37,589 nucleotides of DNA from Fomitopsis serialis (taxonomy: Eukaryota > Basidiomycota > Agaricomycetes > Polyporales > Fomitopsidaceae): assembly GCF_022376445.1 (NCBI RefSeq), contig NW_025955337.1, positions 1-37,589 of the forward strand. The letters are read 5' to 3'. Within the stretch, counting starts at the first letter, position 1. Each line of letters starts with the position of its first letter. The notes beneath the pieces were generated by a model. That model was not told the origin of the DNA. It did no database searches and worked only from the letters and a program-made list of their open reading frames with translations. A program made the position numbers and the translations under genes. Shown here in pieces: positions 1 through 10,972 of this stretch.

Positions 1-1391
1 TCATTCAGTAGTGGGAAGTCAACACAGGCATGTTATGACAATATTTCCGCACTCATAGCAGTGCTGTGCACATTCCAGACACACTCATGCTGTGTGGACT
101 ATGTGCATGGTCTATACAGGTCATATCAAATGTGTTTCAGAGACAACAACCTATTCATATTTGGAATCACTTTGCAATTGTCCACAGAGGTTCTCTTTTC
201 TGGATTATGAATATATAGGCAAGGCATGCTAGTTATGGACTCTGAGGGCTCTATACAGGATCAATTTCTTACATACAGCAGGCATCATGGATTAATTCAA
301 TTGTACATAATATTCCCAGATTTTATCAGCATTTTCTGAGCCCAGACTGAGCAGCTGAATGGAAACTGCCATTTTTGGAAGGCCAGCTTCCCTATGTAGC
401 AGATCCCAGATGTCAGAGAATCAATGGGCAGTCTACAGGCTTTGATAGAGTCACTTTGAAGGTTAAAAGCAGTGCACTCATGTGTACAGAGGCATATGTG
501 GGTTTTTGAGTTTTGTGAATTGTGCCATGTCCACTGAAGTTGATGGGCAAGTCACAGCAGCTACAGACTCTATGACATCATACCTATCAGAGAGAATATT
601 TGTTGTATTTGTTGTATTTGTGAAGGCTACAGTACAGCAGATACATGGACTTGAGAGCCTTTGGCCAAATACAGTAAGGCCAGTCAGAGGCTAATTCCCT
701 TGAACAGCATATTTCAGTGGAGCCTGGGAGACTACACGGCAAGATGACTTGTCCACAGGTCAAAATTTTGACCTGTGGACGAGTGAACCTCACATGGCAT
801 GTGGCTGAGCCTATTGCACCAGACTCTGTGTTTCTGCTATCCATCTCATCCACAAGTACTCAGCATCACACATAAGTCCTATCAACCCACAATGGGACAA
901 TAGTGTTATCCAATGTTTTGCTCATTTTCCCGCCATTTATGCAACACTGTAAAGGTGATCTATCATCAACTTCCCAAACAGGCAAGGGATCTACCATATA
1001 TGGTGATTTTTATATCTGGTAACCATAGACCCCTGCATAAGATTGTCAGCCTGTAGGACTCTCCAGTAAGGGCAGTAAATGCAAAACAACATTTGTACAT
1101 ATGCCTCTGCATCACTTGCCATGGTCAGTACACTGTGAACAAGCACTGGGATACCTAATTTGGACCTCCATACCTGTGTGCAAGGAGCATTGCATGAAAG
1201 TCAATATTCCGAGATTTCTCCACATTTAATGTGCTCTAGTAAGAGTCTAGACAGTGTTGCTGACCACATTGGGCATGAAAAAACTCGGCATGGGGAGCTG
1301 AGATTCAATGATTCCCTTAGAAGGCAAGGTTTGCCAGTGGTTCAACCAATGACATTGCTCCAAAATCCCTTTTGGGTGAGCTGAGTGAGCC
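1..1391. other. Unassigned A+T-rich DNA
   Basis: No coding region, RNA gene or known repeat is recognised here. The open frames are short, differ between strands without preference and have no family resemblance. Composition is A+T-richer than the transposon genes to the right. The one striking structure is the perfect palindrome at 751-780. The stretch stops at the foldback element beginning near 1392. Confidence 0.5.
751..780. repeat. Perfect 30-base palindrome
   Basis: The 15 bases GTCCACAGGTCAAAA are followed at once by their exact reverse complement, with no spacer. Pairing stops at 750/781. Such a site could extrude a cruciform or bind a dimeric protein, but no function is shown by the sequence. 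Confidence 0.9.
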
Positions 1392-2930
1392 TACTGAGTG
1401 GGAAATCATGTTTCAAACGGTCCACCCGGAGTGCATTTGGCCCGTTTCTAACGGTGTACCCGGGCTCGGCCGGAGCACTCCGGGTCTACCGTTTGGAGCG
1501 GCCGCCGCCAGCAACGAACTGGCCGGAGGAAGGGTGGTGGTTTGGATTGGTCCGGCCGGAGTGTTGGGTAACATTCCGGCCGGAGCTCTGGTGAACGTAC
1601 CGGCCGGAGGCCTCGAGAAATATGGGTTTCCTACGGTCCGGCCGGACTGTTATCAAACATTCCGGCCGGACCCCTGGTCAACGGTCCGGCCGGAGGCCTC
1701 GAAAAATTTATGTTTCCTACGGTCTGGCCGGACACATACCCAATGTTCCGGCCGGACCTTTGATCAGTGTCCCGGCCGGAGGCCTTGAAAATTTGGGCTC
1801 TCAACGGTCCGGCCAGGCTCATCACTAATGGTCCGGCCGGAGCACTCAGCAATGATTCAGCCTGGCCGGGGTTGGTTTCGGACGTCTGGCCGGCCCCCAG
1901 GTGAAACGGTCCGGCCGGGCAAAATCCCAACTTCCAATGTGAACAGGCCAGCCAGAAGCCTTGCAAAATCTGGGCTGTAAATGGTCCGGCCGGGCTAGTT
2001 TCTAACCATCCAGCCGGACCCCAGATGAACCAACCGGCCAGGCTTCTCCCAAACCAGCCAGACCCCTCAGAATTGATACACTAGTAATATAACAACAAGA
2101 ATTGTTAGTTGTAACAACCAAGCTCAATATTTAACCACCAAGCCCAGAGATGAGCCACCAAGCTCGGTATCAAACCACCACCGAGCTCAATAGTGAGCCA
2201 CTGAGCACAGTATTGAACCACCGAGGTTAAACAGCTAGGCTCGGTGGCCGAGAAAACTTGGCCGGGCTCGGCGCCGAGGATAAATGGCCGAGGCTCGGGC
2301 CGAGGTTTCAAGTGCCGAGCTCGGTGAAAACCACCGAGGTCAGTATCAAAGCATTGAGCTCAGTGTTAAGGGGCCCAGGTAAAGGGCCGAGCTGAGTGTT
2401 CAATGACCGAGTTTGTTGTTGAAGCACTGAGCTCGGAAATGGCCGAGGTTAAACCACCGAGCTCGGTGAAAAACGGCCGGGCCGTCAGATTGCCATATAA
2501 GGAAATTTGGTATCATCTGGTAGCCCTTCATTCACAGAGTACAGTATATGTTCCCTAGTGTACAGAGATGCCTAGTTAGGTCAGAGAATACAAAACAAAA
2601 TATGCTCACAGGCTTCTCTGAGAACATACTATTCAACTCCTGAGGCCAGTTTTCTTTTCCCACAATGTTTGACCATCTAGAATGTGCTATTTCAATGCAC
2701 AGACTACATCCCCAACAGGAATAGTCTTATTCTTTGAAGCTGAATGCAGGACAAGAGATAAGGGGCATATAGGTATGGGATATGCATGTCTGACTTGAAT
2801 GTTGGTTCCTGCAGCCAATATTCTTTCCAAATAGGGTTTCACCATCTAGAGTGGTTCATTTACTCACATGGAGTAAGTGCTCCAAAGGAACAGTCTTATT
2901 CACACAAGCTGAATGCAGTACAGAGTTAAG
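1392..2930 (+). repeat. Left arm of the foldback element
   Basis: Three zones follow each other. From about 1410 to 2040 there are many CCGGCCGGA-type motifs, usually within GGTCCGGCCGGACC-like palindromes. From about 2110 to 2480 there are many ACCGAGCTCGGT-type motifs. From about 2490 to 2930 the sequence is A+T-richer and carries repeated units with the block GGAATAGTCTTATT followed by AGCTGAATGCAG. All three zones recur inverted in the right arm. Confidence 0.85.
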
Positions 2931-3110
2931 GTGTCAAGGGTGGAGTGGGATACAGATGAACTATGTTTACTTTGTAAAGCCAATATGCTTTGCCCATAAT
3001 GTTTGACAAACTAGAATGGCTTAATCCAACATGAACAGCAAAGTCCTCAAGAGGAATAGTCTTATTCTTCCTAGCTGAACTGAGCATGGAGCTAAGGGGA
3101 ACATGCATTA
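2640..3110 (+). repeat. Three diverged direct repeats of about 160 bases
   Basis: A unit of about 160 bases is repeated three times in a row. Each copy begins with a CCA(G/A)T(A/T)TT...TTTGAC-like block. Each carries a CTAGA(A/G)TGG-like block, then GGAA(T/C)AGTCTTATTC, and ends with an AGCTGAA(T)...TAAGG block. The first two units belong to the left arm. The third lies in the central spacer and has no complete partner on the right. Confidence 0.7.
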
Positions 3111-3420
3111 TTGTGTCATGATGGGGCCTGCTTTGAATGATTGTCTGTATCAAACTGTGATGTGCACCCATGCGCATTGCACTGGCCACAGAAACATCTC
3201 TCCATTGGTAATGGTCCGGCCGGACAATGCTCATTGCCAATGGTCCGGCCGGCCATTGCTCGTAGCAAACGGTCCGGCCGGTGCACTGTCCTAGGCCAGC
3301 CAGAGCAAAATGCGACACATCTGTCCAATGTATAAACTCTTCAGCTATATCATGCATGGATACAGAAGTGATGATCAGCATTGTTCAAATTGAGTGATAC
3401 TTATATGAGACCAGATTCCC
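2931..3420. other. Central spacer of the foldback element
   Basis: This is the single-copy loop between the arms. It holds the third 160-base repeat unit and a small cluster of four GGTCCGGCCGG motifs (about 3210-3285) like those of the outer arms. No credible gene is visible; open frames up to ~150 codons occur on both strands and overlap each other. Confidence 0.6.
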
Positions 3421-5057
3421 TTAACTCTGTACTGCATTCAGCTTGTGTGAATAAGACTATTCCTTTGGAGGACTCACTCATTGTGAGGAAATGAATCATT
3501 CTAGATAGTCAAACACTATTTGGAAAGAATATTGGCTGCAGGGAGTGAACATCATTATCCAACATGTATACCCCTTATCTCCTGTCCTGCATTCAGCTTC
3601 AAAGAATAAGACTATTCCTGTTGGGGATGTAGTCTGTGCATTGAAATAGCACATTCTAGATGGTCAAACATTGTGGGAAAAGAAAACTGGCCTCAGGAGT
3701 TGAATAGTATGTTCTCAGAGAAGCCTGTGAGCATATTTTGTTTTGTATTCTCTGACCTAACTAGGCATCTCTGTACACTAGGGAACATATACTGTACTCT
3801 GTGAATGAAGGGCTACCAGATGATACCAAATTTCCTTATATGGCAATCTGACGGCCCGGCCGTTTTTCACCGAGCTCGGTGGTTTAACCTCGGCCATTTC
3901 CGAGCTCAGTGCTTCAACAACAAACTCGGTCATTGAACACTCAGCTCGGCCCTTTACCTGGGCCCCTTAACACTGAGCTCAATGCTTTGATACTGACCTC
4001 GGTGGTTTTCACCGAGCTCGGCGCTTGAAACCTCGGCCCGAGCCTCGGCCATTTATCCTCGGCGCCGAGCCCGGCCAAGTTTTCTCGGCCACCGAGCCTA
4101 GCTGTTTAACCTCGGTGGTTCAATACTGTGCTCAGTGGCTCACTATTGAGCTCGGTGGTGGTTTGATACCGAGCTTGGTGGCTCAACTCTGAGCTCGGTG
4201 GTTCAGCTCTGAGCTCGGTGGTTCAACTCTGAGCTCGGTAGTGGTTAAATATTGAGCTTGGTTGACACAACCTTGGTCATTTTCCAGCTGAGCTCGGTGG
4301 TTAACAATTCTTGTTGTTATATCACCGGCAGTTCAAACCTGAGGTGTCTGGCTGGTTTGGGAGAAGCCCGGCCGGTCTGTTCATCTGGGGTCCGGCTGGC
4401 TGGATGATTACAAACTAGCCTGGCCAGATTGTTTACAGCCCAGATTCCGCAAGGCTTCTGGCCAGATGTTTGGAAGGTGGAATTTTGCCTGGCCGGACCA
4501 TTTCATCTGGGGTCCGGCCAGAAGGTTAGATATCAACCCCCGGTCCTGGCCGGAACATTGAGAACCCAAATCTTTGGAGGCCTCCAGCCGGATCATTGCT
4601 GAGTGTGCCGGCCGGACCATTGCTGAGTGCTCCGGCCGGACCATTGAGAGCCCAAATTTTTGAGGCCTCTGGCTGGGACACTGATCAAAGGTCTGGCCGG
4701 AACATTGAATATGTGTCCAGCCGGACCGTAGGAAGCCTAAATTTTTCGAGGCCTCCGGCCGGACCGTTGACCAGAGCTCCGGCCGGAACGTTGGATAACA
4801 GTCCGGCCGGACCGTAGGAAACCCATATTTCTCGAGGCCTCCGGCCGGTACGTTCACCAGAGCTCCGGCCGGAACGTTACCCAACACTCCGGCCGGACCA
4901 TTCCAAACCACCACCCTCCCTCCGGCCAGTTCGTTGCTGGCGGCGGCCGCTCCAAACGGTAGACCCGGAGTGCTCCGGCCGAGCCCGGGTACACCGTTAG
5001 AAACGGGCCAAATGCACTCCGGGTGGACCGTTCGAAACGGTCAAGTTCCACTCAGTA
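3421..5057 (-). repeat. Right arm of the foldback element
   Basis: This is the reverse complement of the left arm, with the same three zones in mirror order. It is about 100 bases longer, mainly from additional GAGCTCGGTGG units around 4180-4320 and additional CCGGCCGGACCATTG units around 4560-4660. The inner A+T-rich zone (3421-3840) matches 2500-2930 with scattered substitutions, so the arms have diverged by point changes and by repeat-unit gain or loss. Confidence 0.85.
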
Positions 5058-5061
5058 ATGT

Positions 5062-5272
5062 GCTGCCATGGAGTGTTGATTCGTGGATCGGGCATGAGCT
5101 CAGGGCATGTGAGGTAGGTTTGACGGTGGTTTGTTGCCCGAGTAAGTTGCGAGTCGAGGGCACCCAGAATGAGTGCAGCGGCAAGTCCGAGGCGGAGGCG
5201 TTCTTCATCCTCGAGCTCATCATCGCTGTCCAGCCCGGAGAGAGCACGCATACCAGGCATACCAGGAGTCAT
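5062..5272 (-). pseudogene. N-terminal fragment of a Harbinger-like (DDE_Tnp_4) transposase
   Basis: The reading frame starts at the methionine at 5272. It encodes a short acidic, leucine-rich segment and then the stretch TYLTCPELMPDPRINTPWQ. That pattern (YLxRPxLxPxPRxxTPW) is typical of the N-terminal region of fungal HARBI1/PIF-Harbinger-like proteins. In that family the next segment leads into the DDE nuclease domain. Here the frame runs straight into the terminus of the foldback element at 5057, and the flank left of the element (before 1392) does not continue the protein. The catalytic domain is therefore absent. The family call rests on remembered motif similarity only. Confidence 0.45.
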
Positions 5273-6021
5273 GGTATTCGATTTAGGACGTGACAGTAAG
5301 TTCTAAACTCGTCTTACGGATTTAGAACTTGTTCTAAACACAATTCAAGCTCCGCTATAACTCGTTTAGAGACGATCGGTCGGTTCTAAATCCTTACGGA
5401 TAGTCATCCAGTCTGTCTCTCGTATGCAACTGGGACCGTCTCACGTTGTTGTCATTAGGAGCCCATCTGACGGTATCGACGTGCTTCTGCGGGAGCCCGG
5501 GTTCAAATACCATGAGATACCACTGGGTGCTTAGTACCGGTCGAAACGAAACCGTTCATTCAACTGTATAACGGACGGGTTTCGTCCGGACAATGGTCGT
5601 TTTTCGCACGTTCAACGGTTCATTGCACCGGTCTGACTTTCGACCCGCACATGTCCCTTTTCGACCGGTATTAATCCCGTGGTCAACGTGTGCGACAGAA
5701 CCGGTATACTGATCTTTTTTAATATGGATTACCTGTCTGCAGATTCAGCCAGTGCCCGGTCGAAAGGTCAACCGTTTAGCATTCCCTTTTAGCACTGGTA
5801 AATGGTACGTTTTTCATCCCGCAGACAGCTCATACTGATAGATAGGCAGTCGGTATGTGGTTCTGTCAACACCAATTCATTGTAACTTAGGAAGTAGTAC
5901 AGCACACGAAATGACTAGGAGGGTATGGTATCGGTATATTCGATGGCTAGCTAGTGGTGGCTTGTGTACTACATACCTTATAAACACATTAGTAGACAGC
6001 CTGGAAGTAACTTCCAGGCTG
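5273..6021. other. Intergenic DNA with possible tRNA-derived SINE remnant
   Basis: No protein-coding gene is recognised. A stretch at 5438-5518 has a tRNA-like outline: GTCTCA at 5438 can pair with TGAGAT at 5513, and a B-box-like GGGTTCAAAT lies at 5499-5508. A run of six T occurs near 5715, about 280 bases downstream, as at the end of a short Pol III unit. The D and anticodon arms do not fold convincingly, so this is not called a tRNA gene. TTCTAAA-rich inverted repeats lie at 5290-5400 and ACCGGTCGAAA/TTTCGACCGGT repeats at 5535-5670. Confidence 0.25.
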
Positions 6022-6022
6022 T
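5996..6022. repeat. 13-base-arm palindrome at the left junction of hAT-like copy 1
   Basis: ACAGCCTGGAAGT, one A, then its exact reverse complement ACTTCCAGGCTGT. The last T is the first base of the mobile element. The 12 bases 6010-6021 separate the element end from TGGAAGTA (6002-6009), which matches the 8 bases directly after the element (6780-6787). Confidence 0.9.
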
Positions 6023-6779
6023 AGTGTTTGAAAGTCCAGTCCATGGACTGGAAAAAGACTGGGACTGAACTGGGACTGGCCTTGGAAAGACTGGACTGGA
6101 CTGGTCAAAGTAGGACTGGTCTTACCCAGTCCAGTTGCAGTCTTCCAGGGTTGGGGAAATTGGAGGGACTGGTCAAAAGACTGGTTGCAACCAGTTGCGA
6201 CTGGTCTTTGGCCACCCCCCTAATATGCTGGTGTACATGGCCAAATGGAAGGTTTTGGGGGTCATAAATAGCAGTAGTACATAGGATATGCACAACATGG
6301 TGGACATATTAATGATGTAACCTATTTAGGCAACATGTATTGTCCATCTATGCACCTCCACTTATGCCTAATATGGTAGGTGTACCTGTCTCACCCTTAC
6401 TGACATCACATGCCTTGCCTGTATCAGTCATTATGGACTGAAATATGATGCTCCCATGGGATACACACTATTGCCTACCATTATATACCATATTACAATA
6501 GTACAAAAAGCTTTGTAACCAAACATGCAGACATAATTGCTGAACAAACCAGTTGCAACTGGCAAAAGACCAGTCAGGACCAGTTGGGACCAGTTGGGAC
6601 TGCATGTGCAGTTGCAACCAGTTGGGACCAGTCTTTGGAGGCAACTGGACTGCAAAGGACTGGTTGCAGTCAGTCCAGTCCCAGTCCTACCATTTTGGGG
6701 CCAATCTAGGACCAGTCGCAGTCGCAGTCTTTCCTCTGAGGGGTCAAAAGACTGGACTGGACTGGACTTTCAAATACTA
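6022..6779 (+). mobile_element. hAT-like non-autonomous element, copy 1 (758 bases)
   Basis: The ends are imperfect inverted repeats, TAGTGTTTGAAAGTCC on the left and TAGTATTTGAAAGTCC when the right end is reverse-complemented. Both subterminal regions are dense in ACTGG/CCAGT and GTTGCAAC motifs, and the middle ~300 bases are A+T-rich and non-coding. It is almost base-for-base identical to 18782-19539. The 8-base duplication TGGAAGTA follows the right end directly but is 12 bases away on the left. Eight-base duplications, short TIRs and subterminal repeats fit the hAT superfamily. No transposase is encoded. It lies 62 bases past the stop codon of gene C. Confidence 0.9.
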
Positions 6780-6841
6780 TGGAAGTATACAGGTATCAAT
6801 ACATACTACTGAACATATGCATGGCACCATGGCCCCTAGGC

Positions 6842-8392
6842 CTACGGCCCATCGTCCGAGCTCTCCACGTCGTCCATCGTCAAAGGTTGAACTGGGCTGC
6901 CATTGGCTGCGGCTGCGGCCGCTGTGGCGCGAGCGAGTTTGTTGAGATGAAGTTTACGGTGTTTGCAGTAAGCGTGGGCCAGCGCATCGACCGGCCAGTT
7001 GTGTACGAAGTGTTGTAAGTATGGAAAGTTGACACGAGCCTGTAGGGAGATCGCATGAGACACGTGTGTCGGCGTTTATTCGAAGACTGATGCAGCAAAT
7101 TCAAGTCGGAGTCCGCCGTCACCGCCTAGCATGCGCTACGTCGACGTCGACTCGACTAGCATTGGCGGGTTTGCTCTACGATCGATGTAGCTCTTGGCGG
7201 GTGGCCAGTGAAGTCTAGGTATAGTACTCGTCATACAAACAGGTCAGTAATCTCACTCACCAACCGCATTACTTTAGCTAACATGCTCTTGTCCTGGTAG
7301 TTCCACCTGACGTTTATGTTGAGCTGTGCTGCCCTAACATATTCGCGCACAGCATACTTCGATGAACTGTGAGTTTTCTCCTACCCATGGGCCGAGCATG
7401 ACAAGGCTCACTTTGATCTGCCTATACGTAGCTGGGTCATTCGCTAACCCCATTGCTTCCTGCAGGTTATAATCTTCGCCGGCCGTGCCTTTCGGGCGAG
7501 GGATCATGGGTGGTGGCCGCCCTGCTGTGTTGCCACTCGCAGCAGTGCTAGCACTAGCGTTGGTACTGGTACCGGTGTTCTGCGCAGACACGAGCATTTG
7601 GTTCGGCGCGGGTACAACTACTGCGGTGGTAGTCGCGTTTGATGCTGATACCTGTGCCGCACCGTGATGTCCGGGTACCAGTGCGGGCGGCACCATACCA
7701 TTCTGTGTCGGTGCGGCCGCTGTACCGTTCTGCGTTGGGGCTGCCATACCATTTGGCAACGGCCTGACTGGCGGGTTCACAGCTGGCATTGGATTCGCAT
7801 TCTGTTGCATCGCAATGATTTGTGCTGCAGGGATGCATGAGGACGATCAATTCTCATGCCGAATCAAGATGTTTGATATACTACATGCAGGTGAGTGCGA
7901 CTTACCTTCCAAATTACAAATCATATGCTGTAATTCCTCGTGTGTCTGCGTTGGCGCAGGTGGACCCGGTATGACCAGTAGCTGTGGGTTGATGGGCGGT
8001 TCCGGGATGTTCAAATTGACGATTCCGGTTGCAGAGCTGGTAACTGTTGCTTGCCCATTGGTGGTATTGGCCGGGACTGGAGCTGCGAGGTCAGGACTGG
8101 GTCGTGGACCTACTGTGGGCCCGGCAGCAGCTGGGGCTTCTACAGTTGACGTGGGATCCCCAGAATGCTGATCGTTGGCACGGGCACCTTCAGCTGTTGT
8201 GCTATCGTGGGGAGGTGAACTACTAACCACTTGCGAATTCTCAGAATTGTTCAAGTTTGGGCTGCCACTCGTTGGAGATGCCACGTCGACGTCGCCTGCA
8301 GGGTGCGGGTCTGTGCTCGGCGGGGTGCTGTTCGTTTGGCGGTGATTGGGTTGCTTTGGTGCTGCTCCCCTCTTGTGGCGAGTTTGGGGCAT
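6842..8392 (-). CDS. Accessory gene C of the Tnp2 transposon cluster, function unknown
   Basis: I do not recognise the product. The start at 8392 begins MPQTRHKRG and is followed by a ~160-residue Ser/Pro/Thr-rich, probably disordered region. A second exon (about 7845-7407) is rich in Ala, Pro and Asn-Gly and ends with an AMGLANDPATYRQIK-like segment. A short exon and a final exon (7039-6842) follow, carrying a basic YCKHRKLHLNK motif, an alanine run and an acidic tail ending at 6842. The splice sites (for example GTGAGTGAG near 7260 and CTACAG at 7040) are standard. The gene is divergent from the Tnp2 transposase 311 bases away, which suggests it is a second protein of the same transposon. 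Exon borders are inferred by eye. Confidence 0.6.
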
Positions 8393-8703
8393 CTTGTGGA
8401 TGCTCGAGTAGGTGTGTGTTACTGTCCAGGACGAGTGCTGATGGGGGTGTCAACACTGCAATTTAGAGCAAAAGGTGCTCGACGTGTTATCAACGTACAA
8501 GTTCAGACTGTCACGTGCAGTCTCTGGATTGCTTGCCTTTGTGCGTGCTAAGTTGGGCAATCCATAGCCTTCACTGCCGTCCTCGAGCTGCATAACAAAA
8601 ATATTGAACAGTCGTAGTACTTGAAGAGTCAACCTGGGGCCCTAGGTGAGTCAAGGATGTTCTCGTCAGAGCTAACTAGTCACTGACAAGTCTGACAGTA
8701 CAT
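8393..8703. promoter_or_regulatory. Divergent promoter region between gene C and the Tnp2 transposase
   Basis: 311 bases separate two divergent start codons, so both promoters must lie here or overlap the neighbouring exons. No clear TATA box or operator-like repeat is visible. The call rests on position only. Confidence 0.4.
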
Positions 8704-10972
8704 ATGCCTGCATCGAGGACGCACACGGCCAAAATACCGTGTGCTTGCGGTTGCGGCGAGGACATACATCTGAAGACTCAAACACGCCATCTAAAGGGCC
8801 AGGGTCCGTCTTACATTGTGACGAAAGTGCTTGCTGACCGCACGTACCTGTCTGGACATCAGCATGCACCAACCAATGTCCCTGGACCATCGCGGTCGCA
8901 CGAGAACGGTCAGAATTGTGCTCACCTTTTTGAACAGAGTACTAGGATAGGGCAACCACTAGCCCCTCGTGCGGCTCTGACTCCTGATCATCAAGCGGAC
9001 ACTGTCGGCACACTGCCTTGCAATCAGCCAGACAACCACCCTGCACACCACCACGAGCAACTGAGTATTGGTGTCGACGAACCATCAATGGAAGTGGAGG
9101 CTCCACCCCAGATAGTTCAAGTCGGGCAAAACCGCTGGATGGGTCAGGGAGCACAGGATGGTGGGCGGAGTGGCTCAGACTCCGAGAGCGACGAGGAGGA
9201 AGATAATTCCATGGAAGGCGAGGGCGAGCACGAAGAGGATGATGAGGCAGATGAAGATGACAAGTTTACCTTGGAGGAGGACCTCTTATTTGAGCTCTTG
9301 CCAGGCAGGACGGAGGACACGATCAACCTGTGGGATTCCCTAGGGGAGCGGTTTGAGCGAGATGCACATGATGTGGCACATTGTATGCCACTTTTTTCAC
9401 GACACGAGTGGAATTTCGCTGACTAACTGTCCGCAGCGCAAGGTGCCTTGTCGTCGGAAGATATCAATCTGCTCAAGGCGGCGTCATTGAAGACTCAAGA
9501 TTACCTGTCAGAAGCGACATTCAAGAAATTCCGAGTGACATTTGGAACACCGGGCCTTTGCGGCCTTCAAGAATCCCGCTGTTGCATCGAATTCCTGGCT
9601 GGTTTCAAGCCTGTTCGTTACGACTACTGCGTGAATAGCTGTGTCTGTTATGTCGGACCAGCCTATGCAGAGCTCACGGCTTGTCCGCAGTGTAACGAGC
9701 CTCGCTACCAAGATAGCACCCATCGCAAGGCGAGGAAATTGTTTGTCTACATCCCCATTATCCCACGGCTTCAGTCACTCGTCGCCCATAACAAACAAGC
9801 CGACCTCATGCGTTACCGTGCTCACGACCATCCCGCGAATCGTCAGCCAGACAAGATGACTGACATCTTCGATGCCAGCCACTACGAAGGCCTCCAGAAG
9901 ACGTGTGTCACTGTTGACGGCCAAGAGCTCAACCACGCGTTCTTCTCAGATCCTCGAGACATCGCCCTCGGCTTTGCGACGGATGGCTTCTCGCCTTTCA
10001 AAGGGAAGCAATCAAGGAAACATACCGCATGGCCCCTCCTCTTCTTCAATTACAACCTGCCACCGGAAGTGCACTTCCATAAGCACCATCTGCTATGCGT
10101 CGGGATCGTCCCAGGCCCTAAGAAGCCATGGGACATGGACTCCTTCCTCTATCCCATGATTGAGGAGCTCGTACGACTTGCAATTGGTGTGACTGCATTC
10201 GATGCCCTGACACGAGAATTGTTCGTCCTTCATGCCTACCTCATCCTAGCCTTCGGCGACATCCCCGCAGTATCCCTGATCATGCATATGAAAGGCCACA
10301 ATGGCTTGTTTCCTTGCCGCATGTGCAAGATCAAGGAATTCGGAACGTCAACTTGAAAACACTGTATGTCCCGCTCTCCCGCACAGGCTTCCCAGGGACC
10401 GAAAGCTACGATGGACGTAACCTCCCATTGCGTACCCCCGCTCAGTTCATGTCAGACGCCAGGGAGGTTGATGTGGCACCAAACCAGGCGCGTGCAGAAG
10501 CTCTGGGGAAAGCATGCGGCATCAAGGGTACGCCACTGCTCTCGACGCTGTCATCCTTATCGTTTCCCTTGTCTTTCCCATATGGCTTCATGCACCTCAT
10601 ATGGGAGAGCCTCATTCCCAACCTCGTATCGATCTGGACAGGTGACTTCAAAGGCTTGCCTTTGTCGAATCAAAGCTTTGCAATTCGGTCAAGTGTTTGG
10701 GACGCAATAGGGTCAGCTTGCAAGGCATCCAGCCGGACCATCCCATTGTCTTTTGGGGCAGCTGTGCCAGATGTTGCCAAGGAGACAAGCTCGTTCACGG
10801 CCGAGATGTGGTCCCTTTTTACTCTCCACCTGGGCCCGATCCTCCTCCGCCGCCAGTTTCAGCACGAGCGATACTACAAGCACTTCATTGAACTTGTTAG
10901 ATTGCTTAACATCTGTCTCAAATTCGAGATTTTGCACGAAGATATTGACGAAGTCGAGGAGGGGTTCATGAA
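8704..10972 (+). pseudogene. Tnp2-family (CACTA-like) transposase, N-terminal and central part
   Basis: Exon 1 (8704-9382) encodes a cysteine-containing N-terminus (CACGCGED) and a long acidic linker. An intron at 9383-9436 (GTATGC donor, CTGACTAAC branch site, CGCAG acceptor) joins in frame to exon 2. Exon 2 carries the Tnp2 signature: DYCVNSCVCY, a CPxCxEPR motif, FATDGFSPF, HxHHLLCVG, AFGDIPA and PCRMCKI. Downstream come FPYGFMHLIWE, WTGDFKGL and LRRQFQHERYY. The conserved aspartates of FATDGFSPF and FGDIPA look intact. Near 10333-10336 the frame shifts by one base (AAGG where AAGGG would keep the frame). The gene stops at EEGFM, at the hAT-like copy beginning at 10973; its continuation lies at 18781-17862 on the minus strand. 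Confidence 0.85.
10965..10972. repeat. Displaced target-site duplication TTCATGAA (partner at 18774-18781)
   Basis: The same 8-base palindrome sits directly left of two hAT-like copies in opposite orientation (10973 and 18782). Neither copy has it on its right. The two sites would flank a single copy if 11721-18773 were inverted. Confidence 0.85.

Larger units (their letters stand above)
1392..5057. mobile_element. Giant inverted-repeat (foldback) element, about 3.67 kb
   Basis: The right third of this region is the reverse complement of the left third. The ends read TACTGAGTGG (1392-1401) and CCACTCAGTA (5048-5057). The next ~1.5 kb of each side match closely in inverted order, down to inner ends near 2930 and 3421, leaving a ~490-base spacer. 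No transposase is encoded; the open frames in the arms are by-products of GC-rich motif arrays. I see no target duplication outside the ends. This is a non-autonomous foldback or very long TIR DNA transposon whose superfamily is unknown. The subterminal arrays of short palindromic motifs suggest transposase-binding sites. Confidence 0.85.

Noticed and set aside
1372..1966. Overlapping open frames in the CCGGCCGG arrays
   Set aside because: They occur on both strands in several phases and read as repeated PAGPL/RPE-like units. They come from motif arrays without stops, not from genes.
5438..5518. Functional tRNA gene
   Set aside because: Only the outer stem and the B-box fit. No D arm, anticodon arm or paired T stem can be formed, so a real tRNA is unlikely.
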